A DNA stretch of 42,491 nucleotides, from the NCBI GenBank assembly GCA_017481065.1, contig JAFUPT010000173.1, positions 1 to 42,491 of the forward strand. Direction: 5' to 3'. Position 1 is the first letter of the stretch. Every line of letters begins with the position of its first letter. The notes under the pieces were generated by a model that saw nothing but the letters and a program-made list of their open reading frames with translations, did not search any database and had not been told where the DNA came from. The stretch comes from Clostridia bacterium (lineage in GTDB: Bacteria; Bacillota_A; Clostridia; Christensenellales; Aristaeellaceae). This document shows, piece by piece, positions 1-8,300 of the stretch. A program made the translations under genes and the position numbers.

Positions 1-38
1 CCGCAGAGCGGGATGCACTGATTGAGGAGGTTTACTGA
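1..38 (+). CDS. C-terminal tail of an upstream gene, probably yqfD (partial)
   Basis: An open frame runs in from the left edge, reads AERDALIEEVY and stops at TGA 36-38. It lies directly upstream of phoH, and its last codons contain the phoH ribosome-binding site. In Firmicutes the sporulation protein gene yqfD usually sits just before phoH, so that is the likely identity. The assignment rests on gene order alone because only about 12 residues are visible. Confidence 0.45.
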   Translation, partial: AERDALIEEVY

Positions 39-40
39 AC

Positions 41-1057
41 TTGGAAAACTACGTACACGAGGCCACGGAGCGCATGCCCATCGAATCCGCCGAGGAATTC
101 ATCGGCCTGTTCGGGCTGAAGGAGGAAAACATCTCCCTGTTCCGGGATGAACTGGGCGTGGACATCCAGGCCGGCAGCGGCGAAATCGTATTGAGCGGCG
201 ACAGCGATAAGGTGGAGCTGGCCAAGGTCACCCTGGAAAAGATGAGCGAAATCATCCGCAGGGGCGAACATGTGGACCGCACCCGCATCCGCTATGCCAT
301 CGGCCTCGCCGAGGAAGGCAACGCCGACCGTATCGGCGAAATCATGCGGGATGTGATCGCCTTCACCAGCCGCGGCCGCCAGGTCAAGTGCAAGACCCTC
401 GGCCAGAAGACCTATGTGGACGCCATCAAGGCCAACACCTGCACCTTTGCCGTGGGCCCCGCCGGTACCGGCAAGACCTATCTCGCCATCGCCATGGCCG
501 TGGTCGCCATGAAGAACAAGGAAATCGAGCGCATCATCCTCACCCGTCCTGCGGTTGAGGCCGGTGAAAAGCTGGGTTTCCTGCCGGGTGATCTCGCCCA
601 GAAGGTGGACCCCTACCTGCGTCCCCTCTACGACGCCCTGCACGATATGCTGGGCATCGACGCCTACCAGCGGCTCGTCGAGCGCGGCGCCATCGAGGTC
701 GCGCCCCTGGCCTACATGCGCGGCCGCACCCTGAACGATGCCTTCATCATCCTCGATGAAGCCCAGAATACCACCTCCGAACAGATGAAGATGTTCCTCA
801 CCCGCATGGGCATGGGCTCCAAAATGGTGATCACCGGCGACGTGACCCAGATCGACCTGCCCATCGGCAAAAAGAGCGGCCTTGTGGAGGCGCTGGAGGT
901 TTTGAAGGGCGTGGAAAACATCGGCATCGTGAAGCTGAGCCACCGCGACGTCGTGCGCCATGAGCTGGTGCAGGCCATCGTAAAGGCCTACGAGCGCTAT
1001 GCCCAGAAGGGCGACCCGCGCAATGATCGTGGAGGAAACACCTTCTACCGCAGATAA
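41..1057 (+). CDS. phoH: PhoH-family P-loop ATPase
   Basis: PhoH-like ATPase of 338 residues, the usual length. The start is TTG, with GAGGAGG at 24-30 eleven bases upstream. An N-terminal KH-like region (about residues 10-75) precedes the ATPase domain, which has Walker A GPAGTGKT near residue 139 and Walker B FIILDEAQN near residue 235. An SHRDVVRHELV segment near the end is also family-typical. The molecular role is poorly defined; it is usually tied to RNA metabolism because it neighbours ybeY and era. It is the first complete gene of the phoH-pgpH-ybeY/cdd-era-recO run and ends 11 bases before the next start. The function is family-level; the identity is secure. Confidence 0.93.
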   Translation: MENYVHEATERMPIESAEEFIGLFGLKEENISLFRDELGVDIQAGSGEIVLSGDSDKVELAKVTLEKMSEIIRRGEHVDRTRIRYAIGLAEEGNADRIGEIMRDVIAFTSRGRQVKCKTLGQKTYVDAIKANTCTFAVGPAGTGKTYLAIAMAVVAMKNKEIERIILTRPAVEAGEKLGFLPGDLAQKVDPYLRPLYDALHDMLGIDAYQRLVERGAIEVAPLAYMRGRTLNDAFIILDEAQNTTSEQMKMFLTRMGMGSKMVITGDVTQIDLPIGKKSGLVEALEVLKGVENIGIVKLSHRDVVRHELVQAIVKAYERYAQKGDPRNDRGGNTFYRR

Positions 1058-1068
1058 GGAGAAATTCC

Positions 1069-3231
1069 ATGAAGAAATTCTCGGATATGAAGACCGGCCG
1101 CCTGAGCAGCGTGATCCGCTCGGCCTTGATCGGCGTGATCACCTTCCTGCTGCTCATCGTGCTGATGGTGACCGGCGTGAGCCCGGATCAGTATGATATC
1201 CATGTGGGCGAGCCCGCCACCAAAACGGTTTACGCCACCAAGGATGTGGAGGACGGGGTCACAACCGAAGCCCTGCGCCAGGCCGCGGCCAACGCCGTGG
1301 AGCCCAGCTACAAGAGCGTGGATACCAGCGTAAACGGCGTGGTGATCAATGAAATCGAAACCATGTTCGATCAGCTGGATGGCCTGCGCGAAGCCCATGC
1401 TTACAGTGAAGCGGGGGAAGCCCTGCTGGAGAGCATCAACCGGGAATCCCCGGTCACGCTGTCGATGGACATGCTCTCCGCCCTGCTGAACAACAGCGGC
1501 GATAGCTTCCGCGCTGTGCGGGAATCCACCATTGCCGAGGTGCGGGATACCCTGAATTCCACCCTGCCCGAGGGCCAGGAATCTGCGGCGGTCACCCGCA
1601 TCATGCGCAACCTGATCGATGAAAAGCATCCCACCGGCCTTGCTTCCATCGCTACCGAGGTGATGCGCGTGTGCGTAAAGCCCAACATGCTCATCGATAC
1701 GGAGATCACCGAGGCCAACCGGCAGAAGGCCCGTGAAGCCGTGGAGCCGGAAATCCTCGTAAAGCGCGAGGTTATCGTGCGCGAGGGTGAAATTGTTACC
1801 GAGGCCCAGTACCAGATGATCGCCAGCCTCGGCCTGCTGGCGGATGATACCATCGACCTGCCCCTCTACGGCGGCCTCGCCCTGCTGCTCCTGCTGCTGT
1901 GCGGCATGATCGTGCTCTACCTGTGGCATTTTGAGCGGGCCATTTTGAAGGATGGCAAGCGGCTCCTGCTGCTGTGCATCATCATCGTGCTGGAGGTGGG
2001 CCTGAGCCTGCTGGTGCGCAATGTAAATTCCTATCTCATGCCCGTGGCCCTCAGCGCCATGCTGATCGCCATATTGATCGACGCCAAGACCGCGGTGTTC
2101 GTGGGCAGCGTGCTCAGCTTCATGGTTTCCATGCTGGTATCGGCGGATGGCCTGTTCAGCATGTCCATGTTCTCGGTCATGCTCATGTCCTTCGCGGCGG
2201 GTCCCATCGCGGCGCTGATCCTCTCCCGCAGGCAGCAGCGAACCGGCACCCTGCTGGCGGGCGCGGTGATCGGCGTGGTAAACTTCCTGATTTCCCTCGC
2301 CATCGGCCTGATCAGCAGCACCAACCTGCGCACCGCCCTCACCAATTCCGTGTGGGCCATCGGCGGCGCAGTGCTCAGCGCCGTGCTGGCGGTGGGCCTG
2401 CAGGCGGTGCTGGAGTGGCTGTTCAACCTGGCCACCAATGCCAAGCTCATCGAGCTCTCCAATCCCAACCAGCCGCTGCTCAGAAGGCTTCTGATGGAGG
2501 CCTCCGGCACCTACCACCATTCCATCATCGTGGCGAACCTGGCTGAGGCCGCCGCCACCGCTGTGGGTGCAAATGGCCTGATGGCCCGCGTTGGCGCCTA
2601 TTACCATGATGTCGGCAAGCTCAAGCGCCCCATGTATTTCAAGGAAAACCAGATGGGCGATAATCCCCACGACCGCACCGATCCCCGCGTCTCCGCCGCC
2701 ATTTTAACCGCCCATCCCCGCGATGGCGCGCAGATGGCCCAGAAGGAGCGTATTCCCTCCCAGATTGTGGATATCATTCGCCAGCATCACGGCGATTCCC
2801 CGGTGCTGTACTTCTACGATAAGGCCGCCAAGCTCTACGGCGAGGACATCGATATCGCTTCCTTCCGCTACGAGGGCCCGCGCCCCTGCAGCAAGGAGGC
2901 CGCCGTGGTGATGCTGGCCGATACCATCGAAGCCGCCACCCGCACGCTGGTAAACCCCAATCCGGAGAAGATGGAGCAGCTGATCCGCAAGCTCGTGCGG
3001 GAGAAGCTGAACGATGGCCAGCTCAACGATGCCGCGCTCACCTTCAGCGATCTCGAAAAGATATGCTCGGCATTCGTAACCGTGCTCACCGGCGTGTTCC
3101 ACGAGCGCATCGAATACCCGGAAATTTCCATTCCGCCGCGCAAGATTGAGCCGGAAACCCCGGCTCCCGCAGAAGTGCCTGCGCCGGAGGCCACAACCAC
3201 AGAAGCGGAGGAAAGCGCCAGTGCCGATTGA
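1069..3231 (+). CDS. pgpH: 7TM-HD phosphohydrolase, PgpH-type c-di-AMP phosphodiesterase
   Basis: Membrane HD-domain protein of 720 residues (YqfF/PgpH family). In characterised members the cytosolic HD domain hydrolyses cyclic di-AMP to pApA. One N-terminal membrane helix (about 19-37) leads to a large extracytoplasmic 7TMR-HDED-like region (about 40-265). A block of about seven hydrophobic helices follows (about 265-450), then the HD domain with HH at 483-484 and the HD pair at 513-514 in YYHDVGKLKRP. The C-terminal tail is rich in Pro, Glu and Ala. The ATG is preceded by AAGGAG at 1056-1061. The 3' end overlaps the next gene by 11 bases, so translational coupling is likely. Confidence 0.92.
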   Translation: MKKFSDMKTGRLSSVIRSALIGVITFLLLIVLMVTGVSPDQYDIHVGEPATKTVYATKDVEDGVTTEALRQAAANAVEPSYKSVDTSVNGVVINEIETMFDQLDGLREAHAYSEAGEALLESINRESPVTLSMDMLSALLNNSGDSFRAVRESTIAEVRDTLNSTLPEGQESAAVTRIMRNLIDEKHPTGLASIATEVMRVCVKPNMLIDTEITEANRQKAREAVEPEILVKREVIVREGEIVTEAQYQMIASLGLLADDTIDLPLYGGLALLLLLLCGMIVLYLWHFERAILKDGKRLLLLCIIIVLEVGLSLLVRNVNSYLMPVALSAMLIAILIDAKTAVFVGSVLSFMVSMLVSADGLFSMSMFSVMLMSFAAGPIAALILSRRQQRTGTLLAGAVIGVVNFLISLAIGLISSTNLRTALTNSVWAIGGAVLSAVLAVGLQAVLEWLFNLATNAKLIELSNPNQPLLRRLLMEASGTYHHSIIVANLAEAAATAVGANGLMARVGAYYHDVGKLKRPMYFKENQMGDNPHDRTDPRVSAAILTAHPRDGAQMAQKERIPSQIVDIIRQHHGDSPVLYFYDKAAKLYGEDIDIASFRYEGPRPCSKEAAVVMLADTIEAATRTLVNPNPEKMEQLIRKLVREKLNDGQLNDAALTFSDLEKICSAFVTVLTGVFHERIEYPEISIPPRKIEPETPAPAEVPAPEATTTEAEESASAD

Positions 3232-4126
3232 ATTGCAATGTGAAGTATCCGGCTGCCCGGATGGACTGGAGGAATTCCTGCTGCGCGTCGCAAACGCCTG
3301 CATGGAGATCGAAGGCGTGGAAAACGCGGGCTTCGCCATCCGAATCGTGGATCATGAGGAAATCCGCGCCCTTAACCGGGAGATGCGCAATATCGATCAG
3401 CCCACCGATGTGCTCTCCTTCCCGAGCTGCCGCTTCCCGAAAGGAACCACCGCCCGGGATAATCCCAAGCGCCTCCGCAGGGAATATGATCCCTGCCTGG
3501 GCTATGTAAACCTGGGCGACTGCGTGATCAACCTCGCCTGCGCCCGGGAGCAGGCGGCGGAATTCGGCCATTCCCTCGAGCGGGAGCTGGGCTATTTAAC
3601 CGCCCATTCCGCCTTCCACCTCATGGGCTATGACCACATGAACGATGATGATAAGCGCGCCATGCGCGCCATGGAAAAGCGCGCCATGCAGCATCTCAAA
3701 CTCTGGCGCGATGCGAAAGGAGAGGGCAGCATGACCCATGAACAGCTCTTCCAAAAGGCCGTAGAGGCCCGGGAGCATTCCTATGCCCCGTATTCCAAAT
3801 ACCATGTGGGCGCCTGTATCCTGACCGATCAGGGCAACGCCTATACCGGCTGCAATTTTGAAAATGCATCCTTCGGCGCCACCATCTGCGCCGAGCGCTG
3901 CGCCGCAGCCTGCGCCATCGCGGCGGGGGAGAGGAAGTTTGCCGCCATCGCCGTCGCCGCCAATACCCCTGCCTGGCCCTGCGGCATCTGCCGCCAGGTG
4001 CTGCGGGAATTCGCCTGCGGCCCGGATATGCCGGTGATCGTCGGCGCGTTCGATGGGGAATTCACTGTGAAAACCCTTGCCGAACTCCTGCCCGAATCCT
4101 TCGGCCCGGAATACCTGATCGATTGA
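3221..4126 (+). CDS. ybeY-cdd: YbeY endoribonuclease fused to cytidine deaminase
   Basis: One uninterrupted frame of 301 residues carries two normally separate enzymes. Residues 1-170 are YbeY, the metal-dependent RNase of 16S rRNA maturation, with the three-histidine motif HSAFHLMGYDH. Residues 171-301 are cytidine deaminase, with zinc-site motifs CAERC and PCGICRQ. It begins at GTG 3221, inside the end of pgpH, with GGAGGA at 3207-3212; an in-frame ATG at 3146 lies inside pgpH and lacks this support. An in-frame ATG at 3731 begins the deaminase part and has AAAGGAGAG just upstream, so free Cdd may also be made by internal initiation. In many Firmicutes ybeY and cdd are adjacent separate genes, so this looks like stop-codon loss or fusion. 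Confidence 0.88.
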   Translation: MPIELQCEVSGCPDGLEEFLLRVANACMEIEGVENAGFAIRIVDHEEIRALNREMRNIDQPTDVLSFPSCRFPKGTTARDNPKRLRREYDPCLGYVNLGDCVINLACAREQAAEFGHSLERELGYLTAHSAFHLMGYDHMNDDDKRAMRAMEKRAMQHLKLWRDAKGEGSMTHEQLFQKAVEAREHSYAPYSKYHVGACILTDQGNAYTGCNFENASFGATICAERCAAACAIAAGERKFAAIAVAANTPAWPCGICRQVLREFACGPDMPVIVGAFDGEFTVKTLAELLPESFGPEYLID

Positions 4127-4149
4127 ACATACGCATCCGCTCCCCTAAA

Positions 4150-4204
4150 GGCTCCCCTGTGCAATGGGAGCCGGCAATCGCTTGCGATTGACTGAGGGGT
4201 TGCC
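4150..4204. repeat. Dispersed palindromic repeat, copy A
   Basis: It holds a CTCCCCTGTGCAA...GGGAG hairpin, a second variable hairpin (CAATCGC/GCGATTG) and a GAGGGGTTG end. The same layout recurs at 9208-9262 and more loosely at 5905-5956 and 9046-9207. This copy lies inside the operon between the cdd part and era, so it is transcribed. Confidence 0.6.
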
Positions 4205-4232
4205 ATACCATCACCAAACGGAGGAAATTACC

Positions 4233-5123
4233 TTGGCTGAAAAGAAATTCCGCTCGGGCTTCGTGGCCATCCTTGGCCGCCCGAACGTAGGCAAATCCAG
4301 CATCATGAACCGCATCGTCGGCGAAAAGGTCGCCATCGTTTCCAACCATCCTCAAACCACCCGCAACAAGCTGCTCGGCGTCGCCACCGGTGAGGACTGG
4401 CAGATCGTATTCGTCGATACTCCCGGCCTGCATAAGCCCCGCACCAAGCTCGGCGAGTATATGATGAAGTCCGCCAGCGATGCCCGCGAGGGCGTGGACG
4501 CCGTGCTCGCCGTTGTGGACGGCCAGCGCATCGGCGGCGGCGATAAGGCGGTGCTGGCCGATATCCAGGCCATGAACTGCCCGAAGTTCCTGGCGGTCAA
4601 CAAGATCGATATCGTGCCTCCGGAGAAGCTCATGCCCCAGCTGGCCGAGCTCAACGATGTGAAGTTCGATGAAATCATCTCCGTGTCCGCCCGCACCGGC
4701 GAAAACATCGATACCCTGCTTGAAAAGCTGATCGCCGCCATGCCCGAGGGCCCGAAGTATTTCCCCGATGATATGATCACCGACCAGCCGGAGCGCGTGA
4801 TGTGCGCGGAGATCATCCGCGAAAAGGCGCTGCGCAACCTGCGGGATGAAATTCCCCATGGCATCGGCGTGGAAATGCTCCAGATCAAGAAAATGAGCGA
4901 TCACCTCACCGAAATCCATGCCAACGTGTATTGCGAGCGGGATTCCCACAAGTCCATCATCATCGGCAAGCAGGGCGCCATGCTGCGCAAGATCGGCAGC
5001 GAAGCCCGGGCCGATATCGAGCACCTGCTGGGCACCAAGGTGATGCTCAAGCTCTGGGTAAAAATCCGCCTCGACTGGCGCAACCGCGCCGGCGACCTGC
5101 GCACCCTGGGCTACGAGGACTGA
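4233..5123 (+). CDS. era: GTPase Era
   Basis: Era GTPase of 296 residues, which binds the 3' end of 16S rRNA and acts in 30S assembly. The TTG start at 4233 is chosen because GGAGG lies at 4220-4224; an upstream in-frame ATG at 4164 falls within repeat A and would add unrelated residues. G1 is GRPNVGKSS (about 15-23), G3 is DTPGLH, G4 is NKID and G5 is SART. The C-terminal KH domain carries IIIGKQGAMLRKIG. It sits in the conserved cdd-era-recO order, and recO starts three bases after its stop. Confidence 0.96.
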   Translation: MAEKKFRSGFVAILGRPNVGKSSIMNRIVGEKVAIVSNHPQTTRNKLLGVATGEDWQIVFVDTPGLHKPRTKLGEYMMKSASDAREGVDAVLAVVDGQRIGGGDKAVLADIQAMNCPKFLAVNKIDIVPPEKLMPQLAELNDVKFDEIISVSARTGENIDTLLEKLIAAMPEGPKYFPDDMITDQPERVMCAEIIREKALRNLRDEIPHGIGVEMLQIKKMSDHLTEIHANVYCERDSHKSIIIGKQGAMLRKIGSEARADIEHLLGTKVMLKLWVKIRLDWRNRAGDLRTLGYED

Positions 5124-5126
5124 GCA

Positions 5127-5846
5127 ATGCCCTCCATCTCCACATCCGCGCTGGTGATCCGCCGCGCGGATTATTCCGAGTATGACCGCATGGTCACCCT
5201 CTTCACCCCGGATTACGGCCGCATCGACGCCGTGGCCCGGGGCTGCAAAAAGCCCAAATCGCCGCTTTTGAACGCCAGCGAGCCCTTCACCAGCGGAGAA
5301 TTCCAGCTCTACCAGAAGGGCGAGCGCTTCTCCATCGAGCAGTGCCAGATTTCCGAGAGCTTTTTCCCGCTGCGCACCGATTATGACCGGCTGCAGCACG
5401 GCGTTTACTGGCTCAAGCTCCTGGAAACATCCATCATGCCGGATGTGCCCTTGCCCGATCTCTTCCTCATCACCCTGCGGGCGCTGGCGCACCTCAGCTA
5501 TTCCGATATCCAGCCGGAGCTGCTCACCATGGCCTTTGAAATGCATTTCATGGCCCAGATCGGCTATGCGCCCCGGGTGGATGCCTGCGGGCGCTGCGGC
5601 CAGAGCATCAATGGCGATGCCCGCTTCGATGTGCGCCGCGGCGGCTGCGTATGCCTGAACTGCCCGTCCGCCGCGCCCCTTATCTCCAACGGAGCCCGGC
5701 GCATCATGCTCAAGCTCCCCCGCACCCGCTACGACCAGGTACATCTTTTGCAGGACCGCCCGGATTGGATCGAGGCCGCCCGCCTTTTCCGAAGCTATGT
5801 GGACGACCGCATCATGATGCAGAAGTTCGCGCCGGAGCTGCCGTAG
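5127..5846 (+). CDS. recO: DNA repair protein RecO
   Basis: RecO of 239 residues, the recombination mediator that helps load RecA onto single-stranded DNA with RecR. An N-terminal OB-fold (TSALVIRRADYSEYDRMVTLFT) is followed by a helical domain with a four-cysteine zinc site, CGRCG and CLNC, near residues 153-178. It follows era after three bases and closes the operon, with a strong terminator 20 bases downstream. It ends with TAG, which matters when judging the TAG in the Gx transporter gene. Confidence 0.95.
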   Translation: MPSISTSALVIRRADYSEYDRMVTLFTPDYGRIDAVARGCKKPKSPLLNASEPFTSGEFQLYQKGERFSIEQCQISESFFPLRTDYDRLQHGVYWLKLLETSIMPDVPLPDLFLITLRALAHLSYSDIQPELLTMAFEMHFMAQIGYAPRVDACGRCGQSINGDARFDVRRGGCVCLNCPSAAPLISNGARRIMLKLPRTRYDQVHLLQDRPDWIEAARLFRSYVDDRIMMQKFAPELP

Positions 5847-5864
5847 GGGGAATAATTCCTCAGA

Positions 5865-5896
5865 AAAAATGACCTCGCTCCGAGGTCGTTTTTTTT
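5865..5896 (+). terminator. Terminator of the phoH-recO operon
   Basis: GACCTCG at 5871-5877 pairs with CGAGGTC at 5881-5887 across a three-base loop and is followed by G and eight T residues. A run of A residues in front makes it potentially bidirectional. Confidence 0.9.
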
Positions 5897-5904
5897 GATT
5901 CAGA

Positions 5905-5956
5905 GAAGCCAAAGCTCCCCCTTAAAGGGAAGGCAGCCGCGCAGGGGGCTGGATGA
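5905..5956. repeat. Dispersed palindromic repeat, copy B (divergent)
   Basis: It begins with CCAAAGCTCCCCC, as copies C-E do, and contains CAGCCGCGCAGGGGGCTG. It lies between the recO terminator and the next promoter, the usual position for such elements. Confidence 0.45.
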
Positions 5957-5981
5957 GCCGCCGTTCCGCCCGCTCCACTCC

Positions 5982-6010
5982 TTGCATTGTTCCCCGCCGG
6001 GGCGTATAAT
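5982..6010 (+). promoter_or_regulatory. Sigma-A-type promoter for the PH-domain gene
   Basis: TTGCAT at 5982-5987, a 17-base spacer and TATAAT at 6005-6010. The start codon of the next gene is 33 bases downstream. Confidence 0.75.
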
Positions 6011-6042
6011 GGATGCAGAAGATTCCAAAGGAGGCCATTCCC

Positions 6043-6417
6043 ATGATCGATTTCCAGAATGCCAAGTACATCAAGCTCCGCGCCGTGAGCCCGGAAAAAT
6101 TCATGAAGCCTGTGGGTGCGATGCTCGTTCAGGGCGAGGAGATCGCCTTTTGCTTCCAGGGCATCCGCGATTACCTGATCTTCACCGATCGCCGCCTCAT
6201 CACCGTGAATATCCAGGGCGTGACCGGCAAAAAGCAGGATTTCACCACCCTGCCCTACAAGCGCATCCAAACCTGGTCCGTGGAAACCGCTGGAATATTC
6301 GATCTGGACAGCGAGCTCGAGCTGTGGTTCAGCGGCCTCGGAAAGGTGCACCTGGAATTCACCGGCGGCACCGATGTGGCCGCCATCTGCCGCCTGATCG
6401 GCGAATGCATGCTGTGA
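6043..6417 (+). CDS. Bacterial PH-domain protein (bPH_1 type)
   Basis: Soluble protein of 124 residues made of one bacterial pleckstrin-homology-like domain. The recognisable core runs from GEEIAFCFQGIRDYLIFTDRRLI through the PYKRIQTWSVETAG segment. ATG 6043 is chosen over an in-frame ATG at 6013 because AAAGGAGG lies at 6027-6034. It is monocistronic, with a near-consensus promoter and no co-directed neighbour within 190 bases. Members are common in Firmicutes but their role is unknown, so no function is assigned. Confidence 0.82.
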   Translation: MIDFQNAKYIKLRAVSPEKFMKPVGAMLVQGEEIAFCFQGIRDYLIFTDRRLITVNIQGVTGKKQDFTTLPYKRIQTWSVETAGIFDLDSELELWFSGLGKVHLEFTGGTDVAAICRLIGECML

Positions 6418-6517
6418 TGGGGAAGGCGCTGCGGGGCAAGCGCTGGGATTCCGGAGGCAAGCATTCCCTCCGGAATCCCCCGAAAAAATATTTCAAAAAA
6501 TTTTTTTGAAAAAGTGA

Positions 6518-6546
6518 TTCAAAACGCGCGGCATGTGTTATATAAT
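6518..6546 (+). promoter_or_regulatory. Probable promoter of the rubrerythrin gene
   Basis: TATAAT at 6541-6546 with a weak -35 TTCAAA at 6518-6523, 17-base spacing. The AT-rich -10 region lies 63 bases before the start codon. Confidence 0.55.
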
Positions 6547-6608
6547 AAACGTAAGCCAAACACACCAATGAAAAGCCAAAGAGAATGAGAAATTAGGAGG
6601 AAAAAATA

Positions 6609-7151
6609 ATGAAGAAGTTTGTATGCAGCGTATGCGGTTATGTACACGAAGGCGATTCCGCTCCCGAGAAGTGCCCGGTTTGCAAGGTTCCGGCCGACAA
6701 GTTCGTAGAGCAGAGCGAAGAGAAGAGCTGGGCAGCTGAGCACGTCGTTGGCGTAGCCCAGGGCGCACCGGAAGAGATCATGGAAGGCCTGCGCGCCAAT
6801 TTCATGGGCGAGTGCACTGAGGTCGGCATGTACCTGGCAATGGCCCGCGTGGCACATCGCGAAGGCTATCCGGAGATCGGCCTGTACTGGGAAAAGGCAG
6901 CCTACGAAGAGGCAGAGCACGCAGCACAGTTTGCCGAGCTGCTGGGCGAGGTTGTAACCGATTCTACCAAGAAGAACCTCGAGCTGCGCGTGGAAGCCGA
7001 AAACGGCGCCACCGCCGGCAAGACCGAGCTGGCCAAGCTGGCAAAGCAGCTGAACCTCGACGCCATCCACGACACCGTGCATGAAATGGCCCGCGATGAA
7101 GCCCGCCACGGCAAGGCATTCGAAGGCCTGCTCAAGCGCTACTTCGGCTAA
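6609..7151 (+). CDS. Reverse rubrerythrin (N-terminal rubredoxin, NADH peroxidase type)
   Basis: Rubrerythrin of 180 residues with the domain order reversed. A rubredoxin-type iron site at the N terminus (CSVCG and CPVCK, about residues 6-25) precedes a four-helix ferritin-like diiron domain with [29 protein letters not shown] and DEARHGKAF. Reverse rubrerythrins of clostridia reduce hydrogen peroxide using electrons from NADH through partner reductases. It is a single-gene unit with GGAGG at 6596-6600 and a strong downstream terminator. It suggests a strict anaerobe with peroxide defence. No clear PerR box is visible. Confidence 0.93.
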   Translation: MKKFVCSVCGYVHEGDSAPEKCPVCKVPADKFVEQSEEKSWAAEHVVGVAQGAPEEIMEGLRANFMGECTEVGMYLAMARVAHREGYPEIGLYWEKAAYEEAEHAAQFAELLGEVVTDSTKKNLELRVEAENGATAGKTELAKLAKQLNLDAIHDTVHEMARDEARHGKAFEGLLKRYFG

Positions 7152-7167
7152 GATATACCAGGGGAGA

Positions 7168-7240
7168 CGCCGGGGGAAACGTTGGGAACGCTGTCCCCAA
7201 ACCCCCGATGAAGGGAGATTATCCCTTAAAAATCCCATAA
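7168..7240. repeat. Second dispersed repeat family, copy 1
   Basis: GGGGGAAACGTTGGGAACGC and GTCCCCAAACCCCCG are followed by a short AGGGAGATTATCCCT hairpin. It aligns with 8932-8998, and both copies start within about 20 bases of a stop codon. Confidence 0.5.
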
Positions 7241-7242
7241 AG

Positions 7243-7280
7243 AACCACCTGTCCCGTTCCGGGACAGGTGGTTGATATTT
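7243..7280. terminator. Bidirectional terminator between rubrerythrin and DMT permease genes
   Basis: AACCACCTGTCCC at 7243-7255 pairs perfectly with GGGACAGGTGGTT at 7261-7273 across a five-base loop. A T-rich stretch follows on the plus strand. Confidence 0.85.
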
Positions 7281-7340
7281 TTCAGCGGCATGAAGCGGCG
7301 CTTACAGAGGGTTCCGGCGTTTTAGCAGCGTTCTTTCCCT

Positions 7341-8171
7341 CTACACATTCAGCAGAACCAGCGCCGCAAGGATGATCCCCAACGCAATCATCTTCCGGCG
7401 GGTCAGCTTTTCCTTGAAGCAAACCACGCCCACCAGCGCCACCAGCACGATGGCCGCCACGGAATAGCTGGGATAGGCCACCACGGCGGGAATTTCCGCC
7501 AGCGAAAGCAGCATGAAGCGGGAGGAGAGGTAATTCGGTATGCCGATGGCGAGGCCGAAGAGCGCATCCGCCGGGGCGAGCCGCTGCTTCTTCGCAATGC
7601 AGATGATCGCGCAGAGGATCAGCGCCGTGCCGAAGATGTAGAAGAGGAATTGGTTTTTCAGCGCGGCGGGGGCCACTTCCTCGAAAATCTTGGACATCGA
7701 ATTGGAAAAGCCGGTGGTCACCAGCAGCAGCACCAGCAGCAGCGTGCTCTTGGCCTGTCCGCCCTTGCCCTGCATCAGTATGATCGCGCAGATGGCCGCA
7801 ACCACGCCGATAACCTGTATCGCCCGGGGCTTTTCGCCAAATACCACTATGGACAGCAGCGTGGGTATGATCACGCCCAGCTTCATAAACGTGGTGGGCA
7901 GTACCACGCCGTTCTTGTAAATGTTCCATTGCAGCAGCATAAAGCTGCCCAGGTAACATACCCCGCCGATCGCGCCCAGCCCCAGCGTCAGGCCAAATCC
8001 ATCGCCGCCGGGCAGCAGCTTATCCGGCCCGGCAAAGGCGGCGGCCAATATGCTGCACATCAGGTAATTCATGGCCAGCATGCTGATGTTGTTTTTGCTG
8101 CGCCCCTCGCTCAGCCGCATCAAAATGGAAACCAGCGCGCTGGATACAATCGCAAGAATTAGGTAAAACAT
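7341..8171 (-). CDS. EamA/DMT-superfamily permease
   Basis: Integral membrane protein of about 276 residues with ten hydrophobic helices in two five-helix halves, the EamA/DMT layout. The substrate is unknown; members export metabolites or amino acids. KLGVIIPTLLSIVVFGEKP at the end of the first half and KEKLTRRKMIALGIILAALVL at the end of the second are typical. The start was set at the ATG giving MFYLILA, because ATGs up to 21 bases upstream leave little room for a ribosome-binding site; the site is not strong for any choice. It is monocistronic, ends with TAG, and is convergent with rubrerythrin. Confidence 0.85.
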   Translation of the reverse strand: MFYLILAIVSSALVSILMRLSEGRSKNNISMLAMNYLMCSILAAAFAGPDKLLPGGDGFGLTLGLGAIGGVCYLGSFMLLQWNIYKNGVVLPTTFMKLGVIIPTLLSIVVFGEKPRAIQVIGVVAAICAIILMQGKGGQAKSTLLLVLLLVTTGFSNSMSKIFEEVAPAALKNQFLFYIFGTALILCAIICIAKKQRLAPADALFGLAIGIPNYLSSRFMLLSLAEIPAVVAYPSYSVAAIVLVALVGVVCFKEKLTRRKMIALGIILAALVLLNV

Positions 8172-8207
8172 GCCTATCATTCGCTCCATCATTCAAATTC
8201 GCACATC

Positions 8208-8213
8208 ATTATA
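8208..8213 (-). promoter_or_regulatory. -10 element for the DMT permease
   Basis: TATAAT on the minus strand, 37 bases upstream of the chosen start. No good -35 sits at 17-18 bases, so this is tentative. Confidence 0.4.
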
Positions 8214-8239
8214 TCATGAATTTCCCGCAAAAGAAAGTC

Positions 8240-8269
8240 TTGTCAAGTTATACCGGAATTGGGTATAAT
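8240..8269 (+). promoter_or_regulatory. Promoter of the YesU-like gene
   Basis: TTGTCA at 8240-8245, an 18-base spacer and TATAAT at 8264-8269. The start codon is 32 bases further on. It is divergent from the DMT gene. Confidence 0.7.
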
Positions 8270-8300
8270 GGTTGCAGCAATCAAAAAAGGAGATATGCAT

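Noticed and set aside
4062..5912. Open frame of 616 codons on the minus strand opposite era and recO
   Set aside because: It is a shadow of two universal genes and shows the same His/Gly-rich artefact composition.
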